From: CAZNXJ01 sp964577115
GTDB lineage: Bacteria; Planctomycetota; Planctomycetia; Pirellulales; Pirellulaceae
Assembly: GCA_964577115.1 (NCBI GenBank)
Contig: CAZNXJ010000031.1
Coordinates: 1 to 60,209 of the forward strand
Direction: 5' to 3'
Length of the DNA: 60,209 nt
The notes beneath the pieces were generated by a model, which searched no databases, was not told the DNA's origin, and saw nothing but the letters and a program-made list of their open reading frames with translations. Below, in pieces: positions 1 through 9,505 of the stretch; the first letter of the stretch is position 1; each line of letters begins with the position of its first letter. The position numbers and the translations under genes were made by a program.

Positions 1-455
1 GATGCTGGCAAATGCAAGTTTGGGTGTCTGGATTTTGCTTGGGTGTCGGGATTTTGCCTAGGATTTTGCCAATGCACTGCTAATGCACAGCCTGAAACAC
101 CTGTCGCTCTCCGGTCTAGAGAAGTTGGCGAAAGAGCTGAAAGCTGAAAGCTGAAAGCTGAGAGCTGAGAGCTGAAAGCCGCAATGAGCTATCTCCGCCG
201 ACACACGCCACCCGCGTAGTCCCCGTACGGCGATCAGCAGCCCCGCTCTTTGATCTGCCGGCAAACAGAACGCCTGGCACGTCGTCACCGACGACTGCTG
301 TGCTGCAACCTCTCGCAGAGCCGCCCGCTTCCGAGATGCCGCATACCGGCTAGAGGTGTTGATTGGCCCACTTTTGACCCCGTCGCCTGGGCCAATCAAA
401 ACGCCGCCGCAAAAACATTAATTTTAATTACTTGCGGCGGCGTGATGGGTGCGAG
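1..455. other. Non-coding stretch at the window edge
   Basis: No reading frame here looks like a real gene. The first 60 bases hold a loosely repeated phrase (ggattttgc/gggtgtcggg, two to three imperfect copies). A heptad repeat follows at 133-179, listed separately. The rest is featureless up to the tRNA-Ser gene. Confidence 0.5.
133..179. repeat. Heptad tandem repeat (gctgaaa/gctgaga)
   Basis: About six copies of a 7-base unit, agctgaa or agctgag, run head to tail between 133 and 179. The unit is not a multiple of three-base codons from any supported gene. There are no spacers, so this is a simple repeat and not a CRISPR array. Confidence 0.8.
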
Positions 456-538
456 CGGAGGGCACGGGACTCGAACCCGCAACCCCCGAAGGGGCGCCTG
501 ATTTCGAATCAGGTTCCTAGCCAATTCGGATACCCTCC
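456..538 (-). tRNA. tRNA-Ser (anticodon CGA)
   Basis: Read on the minus strand, the 5' acceptor GGAGGGT (532-538) pairs with GCCCTCC, with one T-G pair, leaving G at 456 as discriminator. The anticodon stem CCTGA/TCAGG encloses loop TTCGAAA with anticodon CGA. A long variable arm built around CCCCTTCGGGG is the class II signature expected of serine tRNA. The T arm GCGGGTTCGAGTCCCGT is canonical. CCA is not encoded. Confidence 0.95.
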
Positions 539-664
539 GTGCCGGTTTTCACCGGGCATTTCAATCGTAATCATCAAGGCCGCCTTTGGGCAAGACCGGC
601 ATGGTGGCGCGCTGCGCGAAGCGAAGTTGACGGTCAGAGTTCAGAAGCTGTGGGGCTAGCGGCG

Positions 665-1840
665 TCATTCACCGCGCTGCCACTCGAGCACGATCTGACC
701 AGGACGCTGCATGCCGGGCTGGCGCGCCGAGGACTGGGGCACCGACGAGCGGGGACGGACCGTGGGGCGGTAGGGGTCGCTGGCGTCCGCCACACGCGGT
801 TCGCCCTGGCGGCGTTCGTTGGCCAGGTCGCGCTGCCGAGCGTACCAGCCGGCCGCGTCCGTTGCGGCCGCCGCCGGTGCGGGTACCGGTCGAGCGGTCG
901 CGGCGACGGCCGGAGCGAGCGTCCGCGGCTGGGCCGGCTCGGTCGGCGCCGCCTGCGGTGCCGGTATGGTCGTGGTCGAGCCATCTGCCAGTTCCGCGCT
1001 CGGCGAACCAGTAATGGGCTGGTCGAGCGACGCGAGTGCCACGTCCGGCTTGTTCGGCTCGGCCGCCACCAGCTGCTCGCTGCCTCGCGGCGCGACGTTC
1101 TCCGGCGAACCCACGCGCACCCACTCGACCCAGCTCAGCTGCAGCTCCGATAAGTTTCGGAACCCGTAGTGCTTCTGCGTAGCGCGCGTCCACGCATCCG
1201 GCGTCTGCATCCGCAGTCCGTCCCCCACATACTCGATGAACTTCCGTTTGCCCCCTTGCGCAATCAAGTAACGAGCAAGCGAATAGCCCTGCGAGTACAG
1301 CGGCAGAATGTCCTGCGGGTAGTCGCGCATGGCGAACAACTTGTTGAACGGTATCCCGCGATCCTGCGTGAGGAACTGAATCAAGAGCTGATCCTGCTTC
1401 CGACGTTCCGAAACATGCTCGACCGTCGTACACGCCCCCTCATCCGCCCACCGCGGCAGCGGGCAGCCGAAATGCGTGGCGAGAATCGTGTGCGTCACCT
1501 CGTGCGGGAGAACGCTATCGAGCACGCGCTCGCGAGAACCCTCGACGACCATCTGCCACTGGCGCGGTTCGTTGCGAATGAAGACAAAACTCGTCTGCCC
1601 ACCCGCGGGTCGCCCCGGGGCAACATGGACGGTGATGGGGCACTTGTCCGTCCACGGCGGTAACTCCGAGCCGAGCCATTCGATGGCCAATTCGCGGCGA
1701 TAACGCTCGGCGTACTGAGCCACCTCCTGTGCCAGCTGAGGCGTGGAGGCCGTCACAATAAAGTTTTCGGTGCGGGCATTCGCGCCAAGGGAAAGCAAAG
1801 CGGCGGCGACGAGCGATACGTGCAGAAGGCGAGCTTCCAT
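665..1840 (-). CDS. Secreted zinc-metallopeptidase-like protein (HEVTH, DUF1570/peptidase MA type)
   Basis: 391 residues from the ATG at 1840. The frame stays open upstream to 1984, but this ATG is followed at once by a signal peptide (residues 1-22, cleaved near the Ala-Asn-Ala-Arg stretch), and ACGGAG lies about 11 bases upstream. The core has the gluzincin arrangement: HEVTH at 113-117, where the two His would bind zinc and the Glu act as base, then WADEG at 131-135, whose Glu is the likely third ligand. The C-terminal third, from about residue 275, is low-complexity Pro/Ala/Thr-rich and probably disordered. The protein is probably exported to the periplasm. The family fits peptidase-MA/DUF1570-like proteins common in planctomycetes; the substrate is unknown. 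The gene stands alone, with tRNA-Ser downstream on the same strand. Confidence 0.75.
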   Translation of the reverse strand: MEARLLHVSLVAAALLSLGANARTENFIVTASTPQLAQEVAQYAERYRRELAIEWLGSELPPWTDKCPITVHVAPGRPAGGQTSFVFIRNEPRQWQMVVEGSRERVLDSVLPHEVTHTILATHFGCPLPRWADEGACTTVEHVSERRKQDQLLIQFLTQDRGIPFNKLFAMRDYPQDILPLYSQGYSLARYLIAQGGKRKFIEYVGDGLRMQTPDAWTRATQKHYGFRNLSELQLSWVEWVRVGSPENVAPRGSEQLVAAEPNKPDVALASLDQPITGSPSAELADGSTTTIPAPQAAPTEPAQPRTLAPAVAATARPVPAPAAAATDAAGWYARQRDLANERRQGEPRVADASDPYRPTVRPRSSVPQSSARQPGMQRPGQIVLEWQRGE

Positions 1841-2206
1841 GCTCCGGGGGTCTCCGTGAGCGGGATTGCGATTCCTTTCGTCCTGACTGCTTTCTTGCAG
1901 TCCCGCGGGGCCAGGCAAGGCAAATCCGAGGCCAGACGTGCCGTGCGGTCTTTGCACGGCGCGGGTCAACGCAGCGCAAACCAACTCGGCGCAAGGCCTT
2001 GCCGGATTCTCCGACGCCCCTCCTTGGACGTCGGCCGACGAACCCCGTTGTAAGATTTACAAACCTTAGCCCACCTCGCCCGAATCAGCTAGACGAATTT
2101 CGGTGGTTCACGCGTTTTCCCTCGGCTCGCTAAAACCAGGAAACCGCTCGTCCGCCGGTAGTTCCCCTGGGCTGCGTGCTCCCCACGCGCTCACGCAAGA
2201 CAAGGT
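1841..2206. other. Intergenic region between cdsA and the HEVTH peptidase
   Basis: 366 bases separate the stop of the phosphatidate cytidylyltransferase gene from the start of the peptidase gene, both on the minus strand. It must hold the peptidase promoter. An AT-richer patch at 2048-2070 (ttgtaagatttacaaac, partly palindromic) is the most likely regulatory spot. No gene or convincing terminator was seen. Confidence 0.4.
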
Positions 2207-3289
2207 TTACGCCTGGTAGAGCCGCGTGAGATGAAAGAACACGGGCGCAGCAAAGCACAGCGAGTCGATGCGGTCGAGTAGCCCGGCGTGCCCCTGCACG
2301 AACGTGCCGTAATCCGTGACGCCGCGGTCGCGTTTGATAGCCGACATCGTCATTCCGCCGGCGAATCCCATCAGCGCGGTGACCATCGCAATCAGCCCGG
2401 CTTCCCAGATACCGAACGGAGTGATCCAGCTGAAGACGATGCCGAGCAGCGTCGAGCTGACCACGCCGCCAATCATTCCTTCCCACGTGCGGCTCGCATG
2501 AATTGCCTCGGCAATCACGGTTCTCCCAAGCAGCTTGCCCCAGGCAAACTGAAGCAGGTCGTTTAACTGCACCAGGACGAAAAAGTACAGCAGCAGGTCT
2601 TCGTTGTTCCCGAGCACTCCGGACCACTGCCGCCCGTCGCGGGTCTGCAAATCGAGCGTCAGAATGGCCGGAGCAAAGCTTAAGGCGTACACGCACACCA
2701 GCAGCCCGGCTTGGATCTTCGCCGATCGCTCGAGAAAGCGTTTGGGGTCGCCCGACACCGCAATCCGCGCAGGGATGATCAGCGAGGCGTATACGGGAAT
2801 CAAAATGCTGTACAGGTCGTAGTAGCGCTGCCCAAGTGCGACGAAGACGTACTGGAGGGGCGTGAAGATGAAGAACACCCAGAACAGCGCCCGGTGATCT
2901 CCGCGCCGCGTCGGGGTCATCGTGATGAACTCGCGCAGCGCCAGAAACGACATGCCGAAGAAAATCACCATGCAGGCTTCGGTGCCGAAGATCATCGCCA
3001 GCGACAGGATCGCCAGCATCAGCCACCAGACGCGAATCCGCTCGTTGAATTTCCGCACGAGCGCCGGGTTGACGGTGCCTTCGGGCTGCTGCCGGAGAAA
3101 GCGGGCAACGAGGTACAGGACGGCGAGCACCCCTAGGAGCACACCGAGCAGCCATTTCGTCTGGACCTGAAGGGCCAGCAGCAAGGGACTGCGAACGGCA
3201 ATAGGAAGCCAGCTACCTAACAACGGCATGAGCCATCCAAATTCATTCGGGTTGGTGTCGTTTAGGATGTCTTCAGTCGGGCGTTCCAC
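2207..3289 (-). CDS. cdsA: Phosphatidate cytidylyltransferase (CdsA family)
   Basis: 360 residues, an integral membrane enzyme that would make CDP-diacylglycerol from phosphatidic acid and CTP. Several long hydrophobic helices are visible. The C-terminus carries the CTP-transferase signature: SAIKR, then a short loop, FVQGHAGLLDRIDS (about residues 318-345), with the DRIDS acidic pair that binds Mg2+. It differs from the textbook form by lacking the Lys-Asp pair in the middle. The start taken is GTG at 3289, with AAAGG directly before it; ATG at 3229 is a fair alternative and would give 340 residues. It lies 36 bases after the plsC-like gene on the same strand, so the two probably form one transcript making and activating phosphatidic acid. 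The pairing resembles the YnbB type more than the essential E. coli CdsA locus. Confidence 0.9.
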   Translation of the reverse strand: MERPTEDILNDTNPNEFGWLMPLLGSWLPIAVRSPLLLALQVQTKWLLGVLLGVLAVLYLVARFLRQQPEGTVNPALVRKFNERIRVWWLMLAILSLAMIFGTEACMVIFFGMSFLALREFITMTPTRRGDHRALFWVFFIFTPLQYVFVALGQRYYDLYSILIPVYASLIIPARIAVSGDPKRFLERSAKIQAGLLVCVYALSFAPAILTLDLQTRDGRQWSGVLGNNEDLLLYFFVLVQLNDLLQFAWGKLLGRTVIAEAIHASRTWEGMIGGVVSSTLLGIVFSWITPFGIWEAGLIAMVTALMGFAGGMTMSAIKRDRGVTDYGTFVQGHAGLLDRIDSLCFAAPVFFHLTRLYQA

Positions 3290-3325
3290 CTTTGCGAGCC
3301 ACAGGCGGGGACGGGCCGCACAATG

Positions 3326-3952
3326 TCAGACATCTTTCAGCCGGCGGACCGCCTCCCGTGCTCGCCGCAAAAACTGCTGCTTCGGTTCGCCGGCTTCCAG
3401 CCATAGAGGCGGACCGATCGTGATGCAACTGAGCAGCGGTACCGGGAGGAATTCGCCTCGCGGCAGGATGCGGTTCATGTTGTCCATGTATACCGGCACC
3501 AGCTCGAGGTCCGGCCGCTTCTTGGCCAGATAGTAGAGCCCGCTTTTGAACTCGCCAATGTCCTCGCCCGTGTTCCGCCCGCCTTCCGGGAAGATAATCA
3601 ACGAATACTCGTAGCCGATTTGCTTGATCATCGCATCCACCGGGCTCTGGTGGACCTTGATGTTTTCGCGATCGATCAGCATGGCGTGGAACGTCTTGGC
3701 GATATAGCGGCGGAGTGCGTTTTTGTCCCAATAATCCCGAGCAGCCACGGGCCGCGTTACCGCACGGACCTCCTTCGGCAGCGAGGACCACAGGACGAGC
3801 GCGTCCAGATGGCTGGTGTGATTGGCGAAATAGACGCGCTGGCACGTATCCGGCTGGCAGTCGACCCAGCGCAGGCTGGCTCCGCTGAGGAACTTGGCCA
3901 GGAATGTCAGAACGTAAACCGTCAGTCGCATAATCTTGTCGAAAAAGCGCAC
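3326..3952 (-). CDS. 1-acyl-sn-glycerol-3-phosphate acyltransferase (PlsC family)
   Basis: 208 residues. The acyltransferase motif I, NHTSHLD (H45 to D50, the HX4D catalytic pair), and motif III, FPEGGR (121-126), are both clear. The N-terminus has a short hydrophobic helix (about 10-25) expected to sit on the inner membrane. The enzyme would transfer an acyl group to lysophosphatidic acid, and its product is the substrate of the downstream CdsA-family gene 36 bases away. Other lyso-lipid acceptors cannot be excluded. The first ATG of the frame is used. Upstream it faces the sulfatase-like gene across a 198-base divergent region. Confidence 0.9.
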   Translation of the reverse strand: MRFFDKIMRLTVYVLTFLAKFLSGASLRWVDCQPDTCQRVYFANHTSHLDALVLWSSLPKEVRAVTRPVAARDYWDKNALRRYIAKTFHAMLIDRENIKVHQSPVDAMIKQIGYEYSLIIFPEGGRNTGEDIGEFKSGLYYLAKKRPDLELVPVYMDNMNRILPRGEFLPVPLLSCITIGPPLWLEAGEPKQQFLRRAREAVRRLKDV

Positions 3953-4150
3953 CCGCCACCCGCGGCGCGCCTCGCCACCTTCGCCCTCCCCACGCTACGC
4001 CTCGCACAGCTCGTCGCGGCTCGTGGTCAATCGTATCTCGGTTTGCTCGCGAGCGGGAGTCAGCTACCGGCGCAGCGGGCAGCGATCATCGCTCGTCGCC
4101 GCTACAATCCAGTCTGATTCGCCAAGCATCCGCACAGAAGCCAAGTGAAC

Positions 4151-5347
4151 ATGCATCAGAATGCCATCGTTGTCGTCATTGACCGCCTCTCGGCCGCTTT
4201 TCTCGGCCCCTATGGCAATACATGGCTCGACACTCCCGAATTCAACCGCCTGGCCACCGAATCCACCGTTTTTGACTTTCCCCTGACCGACTCGATTGAG
4301 CTCGCCCAGACGTACCGCTCGTATTGGCGGGGGCTTCACAGCCTGAGCACGGATTGGGGCGACACGCCCAACGTCATCGAAGCGCTCCAACGCCAAGGTG
4401 TGTATACGCAGCTCGTCACCGACGAGCCGCAAGTTGGCAATCACGAGCTGGCCGCAATGTTTTCGGAACGCGTCGTCCTCGAGTCCGGTGAACGCAGCGA
4501 ACCGTGCGACGACGTCGCGCAGACTCAGCTCGCCCAGCTCTTCGCGGCCGCCACCGAGGCGGTCGAATCGCTCACGCCTCCCTTCCTGCTCTGGATCCAT
4601 GCACGCGGCATGGAGGGGCCATGGGACGCGCCGTATGCGCTGCGACTCCAATACGCCGAGGAAGGCGACCCCGAACCGCCGGATCTGGTCACACCGCCCC
4701 GCCTTGAACTCGAGCCGGGCTACGATCCGGATGAGCTGCTAGGACTGGTCCGCGCCTATGCGGGCCAGATCGCCGCGCTGGACGTATGCTGCGGAGCATT
4801 TCAGCATGCGCTGAATCGCGCGGATTTAAAACCCAGCACGCTGTCCATCTGGACCTCGCCCCGCGGCTATCCGCTGGGCGAGCACCTGTCCGTGGGCCAA
4901 TCGCCGCGCGGGCTGTTCGGCGAAGTATTGCACGTGCCGATGTTCGTACGGATGCCACCCCACAGTGGTGGAACGCGCAGTCACGCGTTCGTCCAACCCG
5001 CCGACCTCGCCGCCACGCTGCTCGACTGGTGGCAGTTGCCTTGGACAACGCTTCGCTGCGCCCAGTCGCTCGCGTGCTATGTCGAGCGGCCGGAGATCGC
5101 GGGCTGCCCGGTCGCCGTCGCGGCGAGCGGCGAGCGGATTACGGTGCGCACCCCAGCCTGGCTCGGGGCCTTCGCCCCGCCCGATCCACCGCGTCTGTAT
5201 GCGAAGCCCGACGATCGGTTCGAGATGAACGAAGTTTCCGCTCGGGGCCGCGATGTGGTGGAACAACTGACCAAATGGGTGGCGAGTTATCGTGAAGCGG
5301 CCGAGTCCGGATTCGCCAGCTTTCCCCTGCTGCCCGATTTGCTCTAA
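4151..5347 (+). CDS. Sulfatase-fold protein lacking the formylglycine motif
   Basis: 398 residues from ATG 4151; a GTG two codons upstream (4145) is an alternative. The N-terminus reads as the first strand and metal site of the alkaline-phosphatase/sulfatase superfamily (IVVVIDRLSAAFLGPYGN followed by LDTPEFNRLA). The C-terminal half has the pattern of sulfatases (FGEVLHVPMFVRMP, and ADLAATLLDWW). What is missing is the C/S-x-P-x-R cassette that carries the catalytic formylglycine, and the usual paired Asp at the metal site is reduced to one. Sulfatase activity is therefore unlikely. It may be a phosphotransferase-like relative or a non-enzymatic member. No signal peptide is visible, so it is probably cytosolic, which is unusual for planctomycete sulfatase relatives. 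Confidence 0.75.
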   Translation: MHQNAIVVVIDRLSAAFLGPYGNTWLDTPEFNRLATESTVFDFPLTDSIELAQTYRSYWRGLHSLSTDWGDTPNVIEALQRQGVYTQLVTDEPQVGNHELAAMFSERVVLESGERSEPCDDVAQTQLAQLFAAATEAVESLTPPFLLWIHARGMEGPWDAPYALRLQYAEEGDPEPPDLVTPPRLELEPGYDPDELLGLVRAYAGQIAALDVCCGAFQHALNRADLKPSTLSIWTSPRGYPLGEHLSVGQSPRGLFGEVLHVPMFVRMPPHSGGTRSHAFVQPADLAATLLDWWQLPWTTLRCAQSLACYVERPEIAGCPVAVAASGERITVRTPAWLGAFAPPDPPRLYAKPDDRFEMNEVSARGRDVVEQLTKWVASYREAAESGFASFPLLPDLL

Positions 5348-5471
5348 ACCGGCATAGGCCCCAACGGGGACCGCTCGCTATAATCCGCCGCCCCGTCAGG
5401 ACTCGCTGCCGCCCTGCTGCGGATAGCGAGCAACGACGGGCGCTGAAGCAACAAACGCACTCGGACGCGGG

Positions 5472-8400
5472 ATGATGGGACAAGGAGGTCCGCAACCTGG
5501 CACGGTTCGCTGCGCGCGTGACTCGGCGCGCGGCCGGCGCCGATGGACCAGCGCGCTTGCACTGCTGGTCTGCGCACTCGGCGGGTGGCTCTGCGAGGCC
5601 TCCTGGGCCGCCGAGTCCTCGCCCATCGAGCTGCGCTTGCGCATGGCATGGGGGGCCGGCTCGCGTCGCCATTGGGAAGGTACGCTGCGCGTTGCCGGTG
5701 CGACGATCACCGATCTGCACGATATCGGCGTGGCGGAAAATTCGGCAGGAAGCAAGTACGTCGATGGGGATACGATCCATATCCGACCGCCAGGGCCGAC
5801 GCAGTACGACGGCATGGATTTCACGATCCGCGGCGACCGTGAGGCACGGGTCGTCGTCGAGCTTAAGCCGCTCGACCAGCCCGACGCCATCACGCGCATC
5901 GATACACCGCTCGCGCACTTCGTCGACCTGTACGAGAACCAACTTCTCGACGAGTTCGACAATCGGCTGCTGCTACGGCGAGCACCGGGCGACGTTCTGC
6001 GCATCAAGATGGACCGGGACTCGCTGGTGTTCACACCCGGCGAGTCGTTTGCCTTCGAAGTCGTCCCCCACCTGCTCGACGTCGGCGCAAACGTCGCGCT
6101 TCAGTTAAAAGTCGAACTGTTCGCCGCGCGCAGTGATCGCGAACTGTGGAGCCATCAGCAGTCCTTCCGCAGTGATGACATGGGACGGCTATCGCCGCTG
6201 GCCGTCGAGCCCGTACCGCTGCCGTCGCAAGAAGGGGCGTACGACATCGTGGTCTCGATTTACCGGCGCCCACGACTCGGTGTGCCGCTCTGGCGCGTGG
6301 TCCCGATTGCGCAGCGCAAGATTCAAGTCGTTTCAATTAGTCCGAAGCCTCCGGCCGCCGAGCCGGTCCCGTGGAAACTGCGCGCGACGGTAGATGAAAC
6401 GAATCCGCGCTGGCGTCTGTGGACGGCGCAGTTGCCTGGCTGGAGCCGCATTCCCGGCCTTGATCAGTCAAAGCCGCTCAGCAACGCCGCCGCGCTCGAA
6501 GTCACGATGCTCGGGAGCAAGTTCCGACAGCTTGCGCCGGGCCAGTGGCAAGCCTATCCGCTTGAAGTCGCCAATCCTCATCAGCCTCACCTTATCGAGG
6601 TCGAGTACCCGAGCCATTTAGCGCAGTCATTGGGCATCAGCATTATCGAGCCGAATAGTGCCGGGGAGGTCGCGCCGATCGGCATCGATTCGGGAGTTCA
6701 CGTGCCGCGACATTTTCCCGATGGACCGCCGCAGATCGAGCGGCATCGGCTCGTTTTCTGGCCGAAGACCAATGCGCCGGTGGTGCTGCTGACAAATCTG
6801 CACGCGGAATCGAGTGCCTATTTCGGCCACATTCGGTTGTATTCCGGGCCGGCGACTCTGCCTGCCGCGCCGCTCGAACTAACCGGCGACGCGAGCGAGC
6901 AGCGGCTGGTGGCCGCGTATTTTGACAAGCCCTTGTTTCCGCTGAACTTTTCGGCAACCGACGACTATGACGCGACTCGGCAGCAGAGCTTCGATGACTG
7001 GCAGAAGTTCTACGACGGCGGTAAGCGGCTCGTCGAGTACCTGAAGTACGCGGGCTACAACGGCGCCGTGATCTGTGTTGCTCGCGATGGAAGCGCGATC
7101 TACCCGACAGAGGTTTTGCCGGCGAGCCCCAAGTATGACAACGGCGTCTTCTTTACGACCGGGCAGGACGTGCTGCGTAAAGATGTGCTGGAAATGCTCT
7201 TTCGCCTGTTTGACCGGGAAGGACTGCGGCTGATTCCGGCGGTCTATTTCGCAGGCCGAGTGGAACAGATCGAAGCCGTGCGCCGCCGGGGCGGTGCGCT
7301 CGTCGAAGGGCTAACGTTGATCGACGGGCGTGGCCGAGTTGCTTCGACACAGTACAACCCGCTCGACGCCCGCATCCAGGGCCTCGTCCATCGTGCCTTC
7401 GAGGAACTGGCAACGCGCTACGGAAAACACACTTCCTATGGTGGCGTTGCCGTGCAGCTTGGTCCGGATAGCTACCTGACATTTCCCGACGAAGAGTGGG
7501 GACTCGACCGCGCAACCTTTGCCCGGTTTCTCGATTCGATGTCGCAATCTGAGCGGGCGGCGGAGCTGAATTCGCCCGCCAAGCGGGCTCGGCTGCTCGA
7601 AAGCCCGGAAATGAAACGTGCCTGGCTGCTGTGGCGGGCCGCCGAATTGGCTCGGATGTACTCCGGACTTCAGCACGTCGCGGCCGCCGACCGGCCGGAG
7701 GCGCGTCTGTACCTGGCAACAGGCGAACTGTTTCAGGGGCGATCGGCACAGCGAATATTGCAGCCGCGTTTGGTGGCCGATGACGAATCCTCCGTCGCCG
7801 AAGCAGCTCTCCAGCTTGGGCTCGATGTGCAGTACTATCGCGATCAGCCGTCGATCGTATTACTGTCGCCGCAGCGTCTGGCGAGCGGCCTGTCGCTCAA
7901 CGAACAGGCCGCGAATCTTAAACTGGCGTCCGAAGCGCCGGAATACTTCGCGGTCGGCGCGAACGACCCGTCGTACACGGCGCAGCTCGGCAGTCTCTTC
8001 TATCACGAATACTTGAACCGGCGTCTGCCATCGTTTGATGCCGTGAGCCCGTTCGGCGCCGAGCGGACATACACACATTTGTTTACGCAGGCCGTGCCGG
8101 CAGGGCTCCACAATCGCCGGCGATTCGTGCAGAGCCTCGCCACGCTCGATGCGCAGGTGCTGCTCGACGGCGGTTGGTTTCTACCCCTCGGGCAGGAAGA
8201 TGCTCTGCTGCCCATTCTCGAAACATACCGCCAGCTACCGCGTGAGAAATTCCAGCTCGTTACGCCTCGCTCCGAAGCTCAAACCCAGCCGGTGGTTGTT
8301 CGGCAATGGAACGGCGCCCACGAAACTTTTATCTACCTCGTGAACGACTCGCCCTGGACGGCGAGCGCCACGATCGAGATCCAGTGCCGCGCGGGCGCTC

Positions 8401-9389
8401 GCCTCCAGCCCATCGGTCGCCGCGATTTCGCTCCCCCGCAGGTAAGCGCCGGCAGTATGCAGTGGAGTATCCAGCTCGCGCCCTACGACCTGGTCGCAGC
8501 AAAAGTCACGGACAGCCAGGCCCGGGTCGAAGATTGGCAGGTGCAAATTGCACCGCACGTAATCAGCCAATTGGAGGGTCAGGTGCGGGATGTTTTAGTG
8601 CGCGCCGAGCAGGCGATTTCTCGTCCGCCACTCAAAGCCCTCGTGAATCCCGACTTTGAAACCCCGGCCATGGGCGACGAGATCCCAGGCTGGCAGTTCA
8701 AGAAGGGCGCCGGACTCGTCACACGCTTGGATGATGATCAGCCGTACGGTGGTCGCCACTCGTTGCACCTGCGAAGCAGTGGCGAGACGCTCTGGGTGCG
8801 CAGCAATGCGTTTCGCCCGCCAGCGACCGGACGCTTGTATGTGCTCGTCCGGCTGCGCGTTCGTGACGCAGAGAATCAGCCGAATCTGCGTGTGGTGCTC
8901 GACGATGGCGAAAAGTTCTACTGGCCGTTCCCGGTTGGCCAGGAGAGCTCCATTACGAAATTGCCGGATGGTTGGGGCGAGGATTTTCTGTTCCCGTTCG
9001 AGCAGCTGCCGCTGAAGGACCTGGAGAAACTCCAGATTGGCTTCGATCTCATGGGTCCCGGCGAGGTGTGGATTGACGACATCGAGCTGTTCGACGTGTG
9101 GCTCCAGCGACAAGACCGCAATTCATTGATGATCGCGAGCCGGCTGGCGAGCAAGAACCTGGAAACGTACGGCCGCGTGACTTACTGCCAGCAGTTCCTT
9201 GAAAGCTTTTGGCCGCAGTTCCTGCTGGAGCACATCCCCGCGCCGGCTCCATCGGTCGCTCGCGCGCCAGCACTACCCGACGCGCCTCCCACGGGACCTG
9301 CCGCCGACCTGCGGCCCACGTCCGAATCAACGCAGCGGCGTTCCAAAGTCGATCGCGTTCGCGAACTCGTGCCGCGAATATGGCGCTAG
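5472..9389 (+). CDS. Very large secreted protein with glycoside-hydrolase-like and carbohydrate-binding-like domains
   Basis: 1305 residues. A signal peptide spans about 1-46 (Arg-rich n-region, Leu/Ala core, cleavage near SWA-AES). The first 450 residues look like beta-rich domains. A TIM-barrel-like section follows, from about 500 to 760: VEYLKYAGYNGAVICV, a long helix with REGLRLIPAVYF, and SYGGVAVQLGPDSYL, reminiscent of the GHL10-type family of glycoside hydrolases. The C-terminus, from about 1055 (NPDFETPAMGDEIPGWQF), resembles a jelly-roll carbohydrate-binding module, and the last 50 residues are Pro/Ala-rich. I could not fix catalytic acids by eye, so the enzyme class is inference. 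Tandem ATGs at 5472 and 5475 are equivalent starts. It follows the sulfatase-like gene on the same strand after 124 bases. Confidence 0.7.
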   Translation: MMGQGGPQPGTVRCARDSARGRRRWTSALALLVCALGGWLCEASWAAESSPIELRLRMAWGAGSRRHWEGTLRVAGATITDLHDIGVAENSAGSKYVDGDTIHIRPPGPTQYDGMDFTIRGDREARVVVELKPLDQPDAITRIDTPLAHFVDLYENQLLDEFDNRLLLRRAPGDVLRIKMDRDSLVFTPGESFAFEVVPHLLDVGANVALQLKVELFAARSDRELWSHQQSFRSDDMGRLSPLAVEPVPLPSQEGAYDIVVSIYRRPRLGVPLWRVVPIAQRKIQVVSISPKPPAAEPVPWKLRATVDETNPRWRLWTAQLPGWSRIPGLDQSKPLSNAAALEVTMLGSKFRQLAPGQWQAYPLEVANPHQPHLIEVEYPSHLAQSLGISIIEPNSAGEVAPIGIDSGVHVPRHFPDGPPQIERHRLVFWPKTNAPVVLLTNLHAESSAYFGHIRLYSGPATLPAAPLELTGDASEQRLVAAYFDKPLFPLNFSATDDYDATRQQSFDDWQKFYDGGKRLVEYLKYAGYNGAVICVARDGSAIYPTEVLPASPKYDNGVFFTTGQDVLRKDVLEMLFRLFDREGLRLIPAVYFAGRVEQIEAVRRRGGALVEGLTLIDGRGRVASTQYNPLDARIQGLVHRAFEELATRYGKHTSYGGVAVQLGPDSYLTFPDEEWGLDRATFARFLDSMSQSERAAELNSPAKRARLLESPEMKRAWLLWRAAELARMYSGLQHVAAADRPEARLYLATGELFQGRSAQRILQPRLVADDESSVAEAALQLGLDVQYYRDQPSIVLLSPQRLASGLSLNEQAANLKLASEAPEYFAVGANDPSYTAQLGSLFYHEYLNRRLPSFDAVSPFGAERTYTHLFTQAVPAGLHNRRRFVQSLATLDAQVLLDGGWFLPLGQEDALLPILETYRQLPREKFQLVTPRSEAQTQPVVVRQWNGAHETFIYLVNDSPWTASATIEIQCRAGARLQPIGRRDFAPPQVSAGSMQWSIQLAPYDLVAAKVTDSQARVEDWQVQIAPHVISQLEGQVRDVLVRAEQAISRPPLKALVNPDFETPAMGDEIPGWQFKKGAGLVTRLDDDQPYGGRHSLHLRSSGETLWVRSNAFRPPATGRLYVLVRLRVRDAENQPNLRVVLDDGEKFYWPFPVGQESSITKLPDGWGEDFLFPFEQLPLKDLEKLQIGFDLMGPGEVWIDDIELFDVWLQRQDRNSLMIASRLASKNLETYGRVTYCQQFLESFWPQFLLEHIPAPAPSVARAPALPDAPPTGPAADLRPTSESTQRRSKVDRVRELVPRIWR

Positions 9390-9505
9390 TCCGCTGGCTT
9401 TGGGGCGCCGTACGGCGTCAATGGTAGAATCGGCGTTAGCATAGCGCGAAGCGCGTGCGTTCGAAAATCACCAGTCCGACCTCGAACCAGCACTCCCTTT
9501 CTCCG

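Noticed and set aside
133..179. Possible CRISPR repeats
   Set aside because: Units are 7 bases with no spacers, so a simple tandem repeat; no cas gene is in the window.
3273..4007. A 244-codon frame overlapping the PlsC-family gene
   Set aside because: It is in another frame of the same strand; the PlsC frame carries both acyltransferase motifs.
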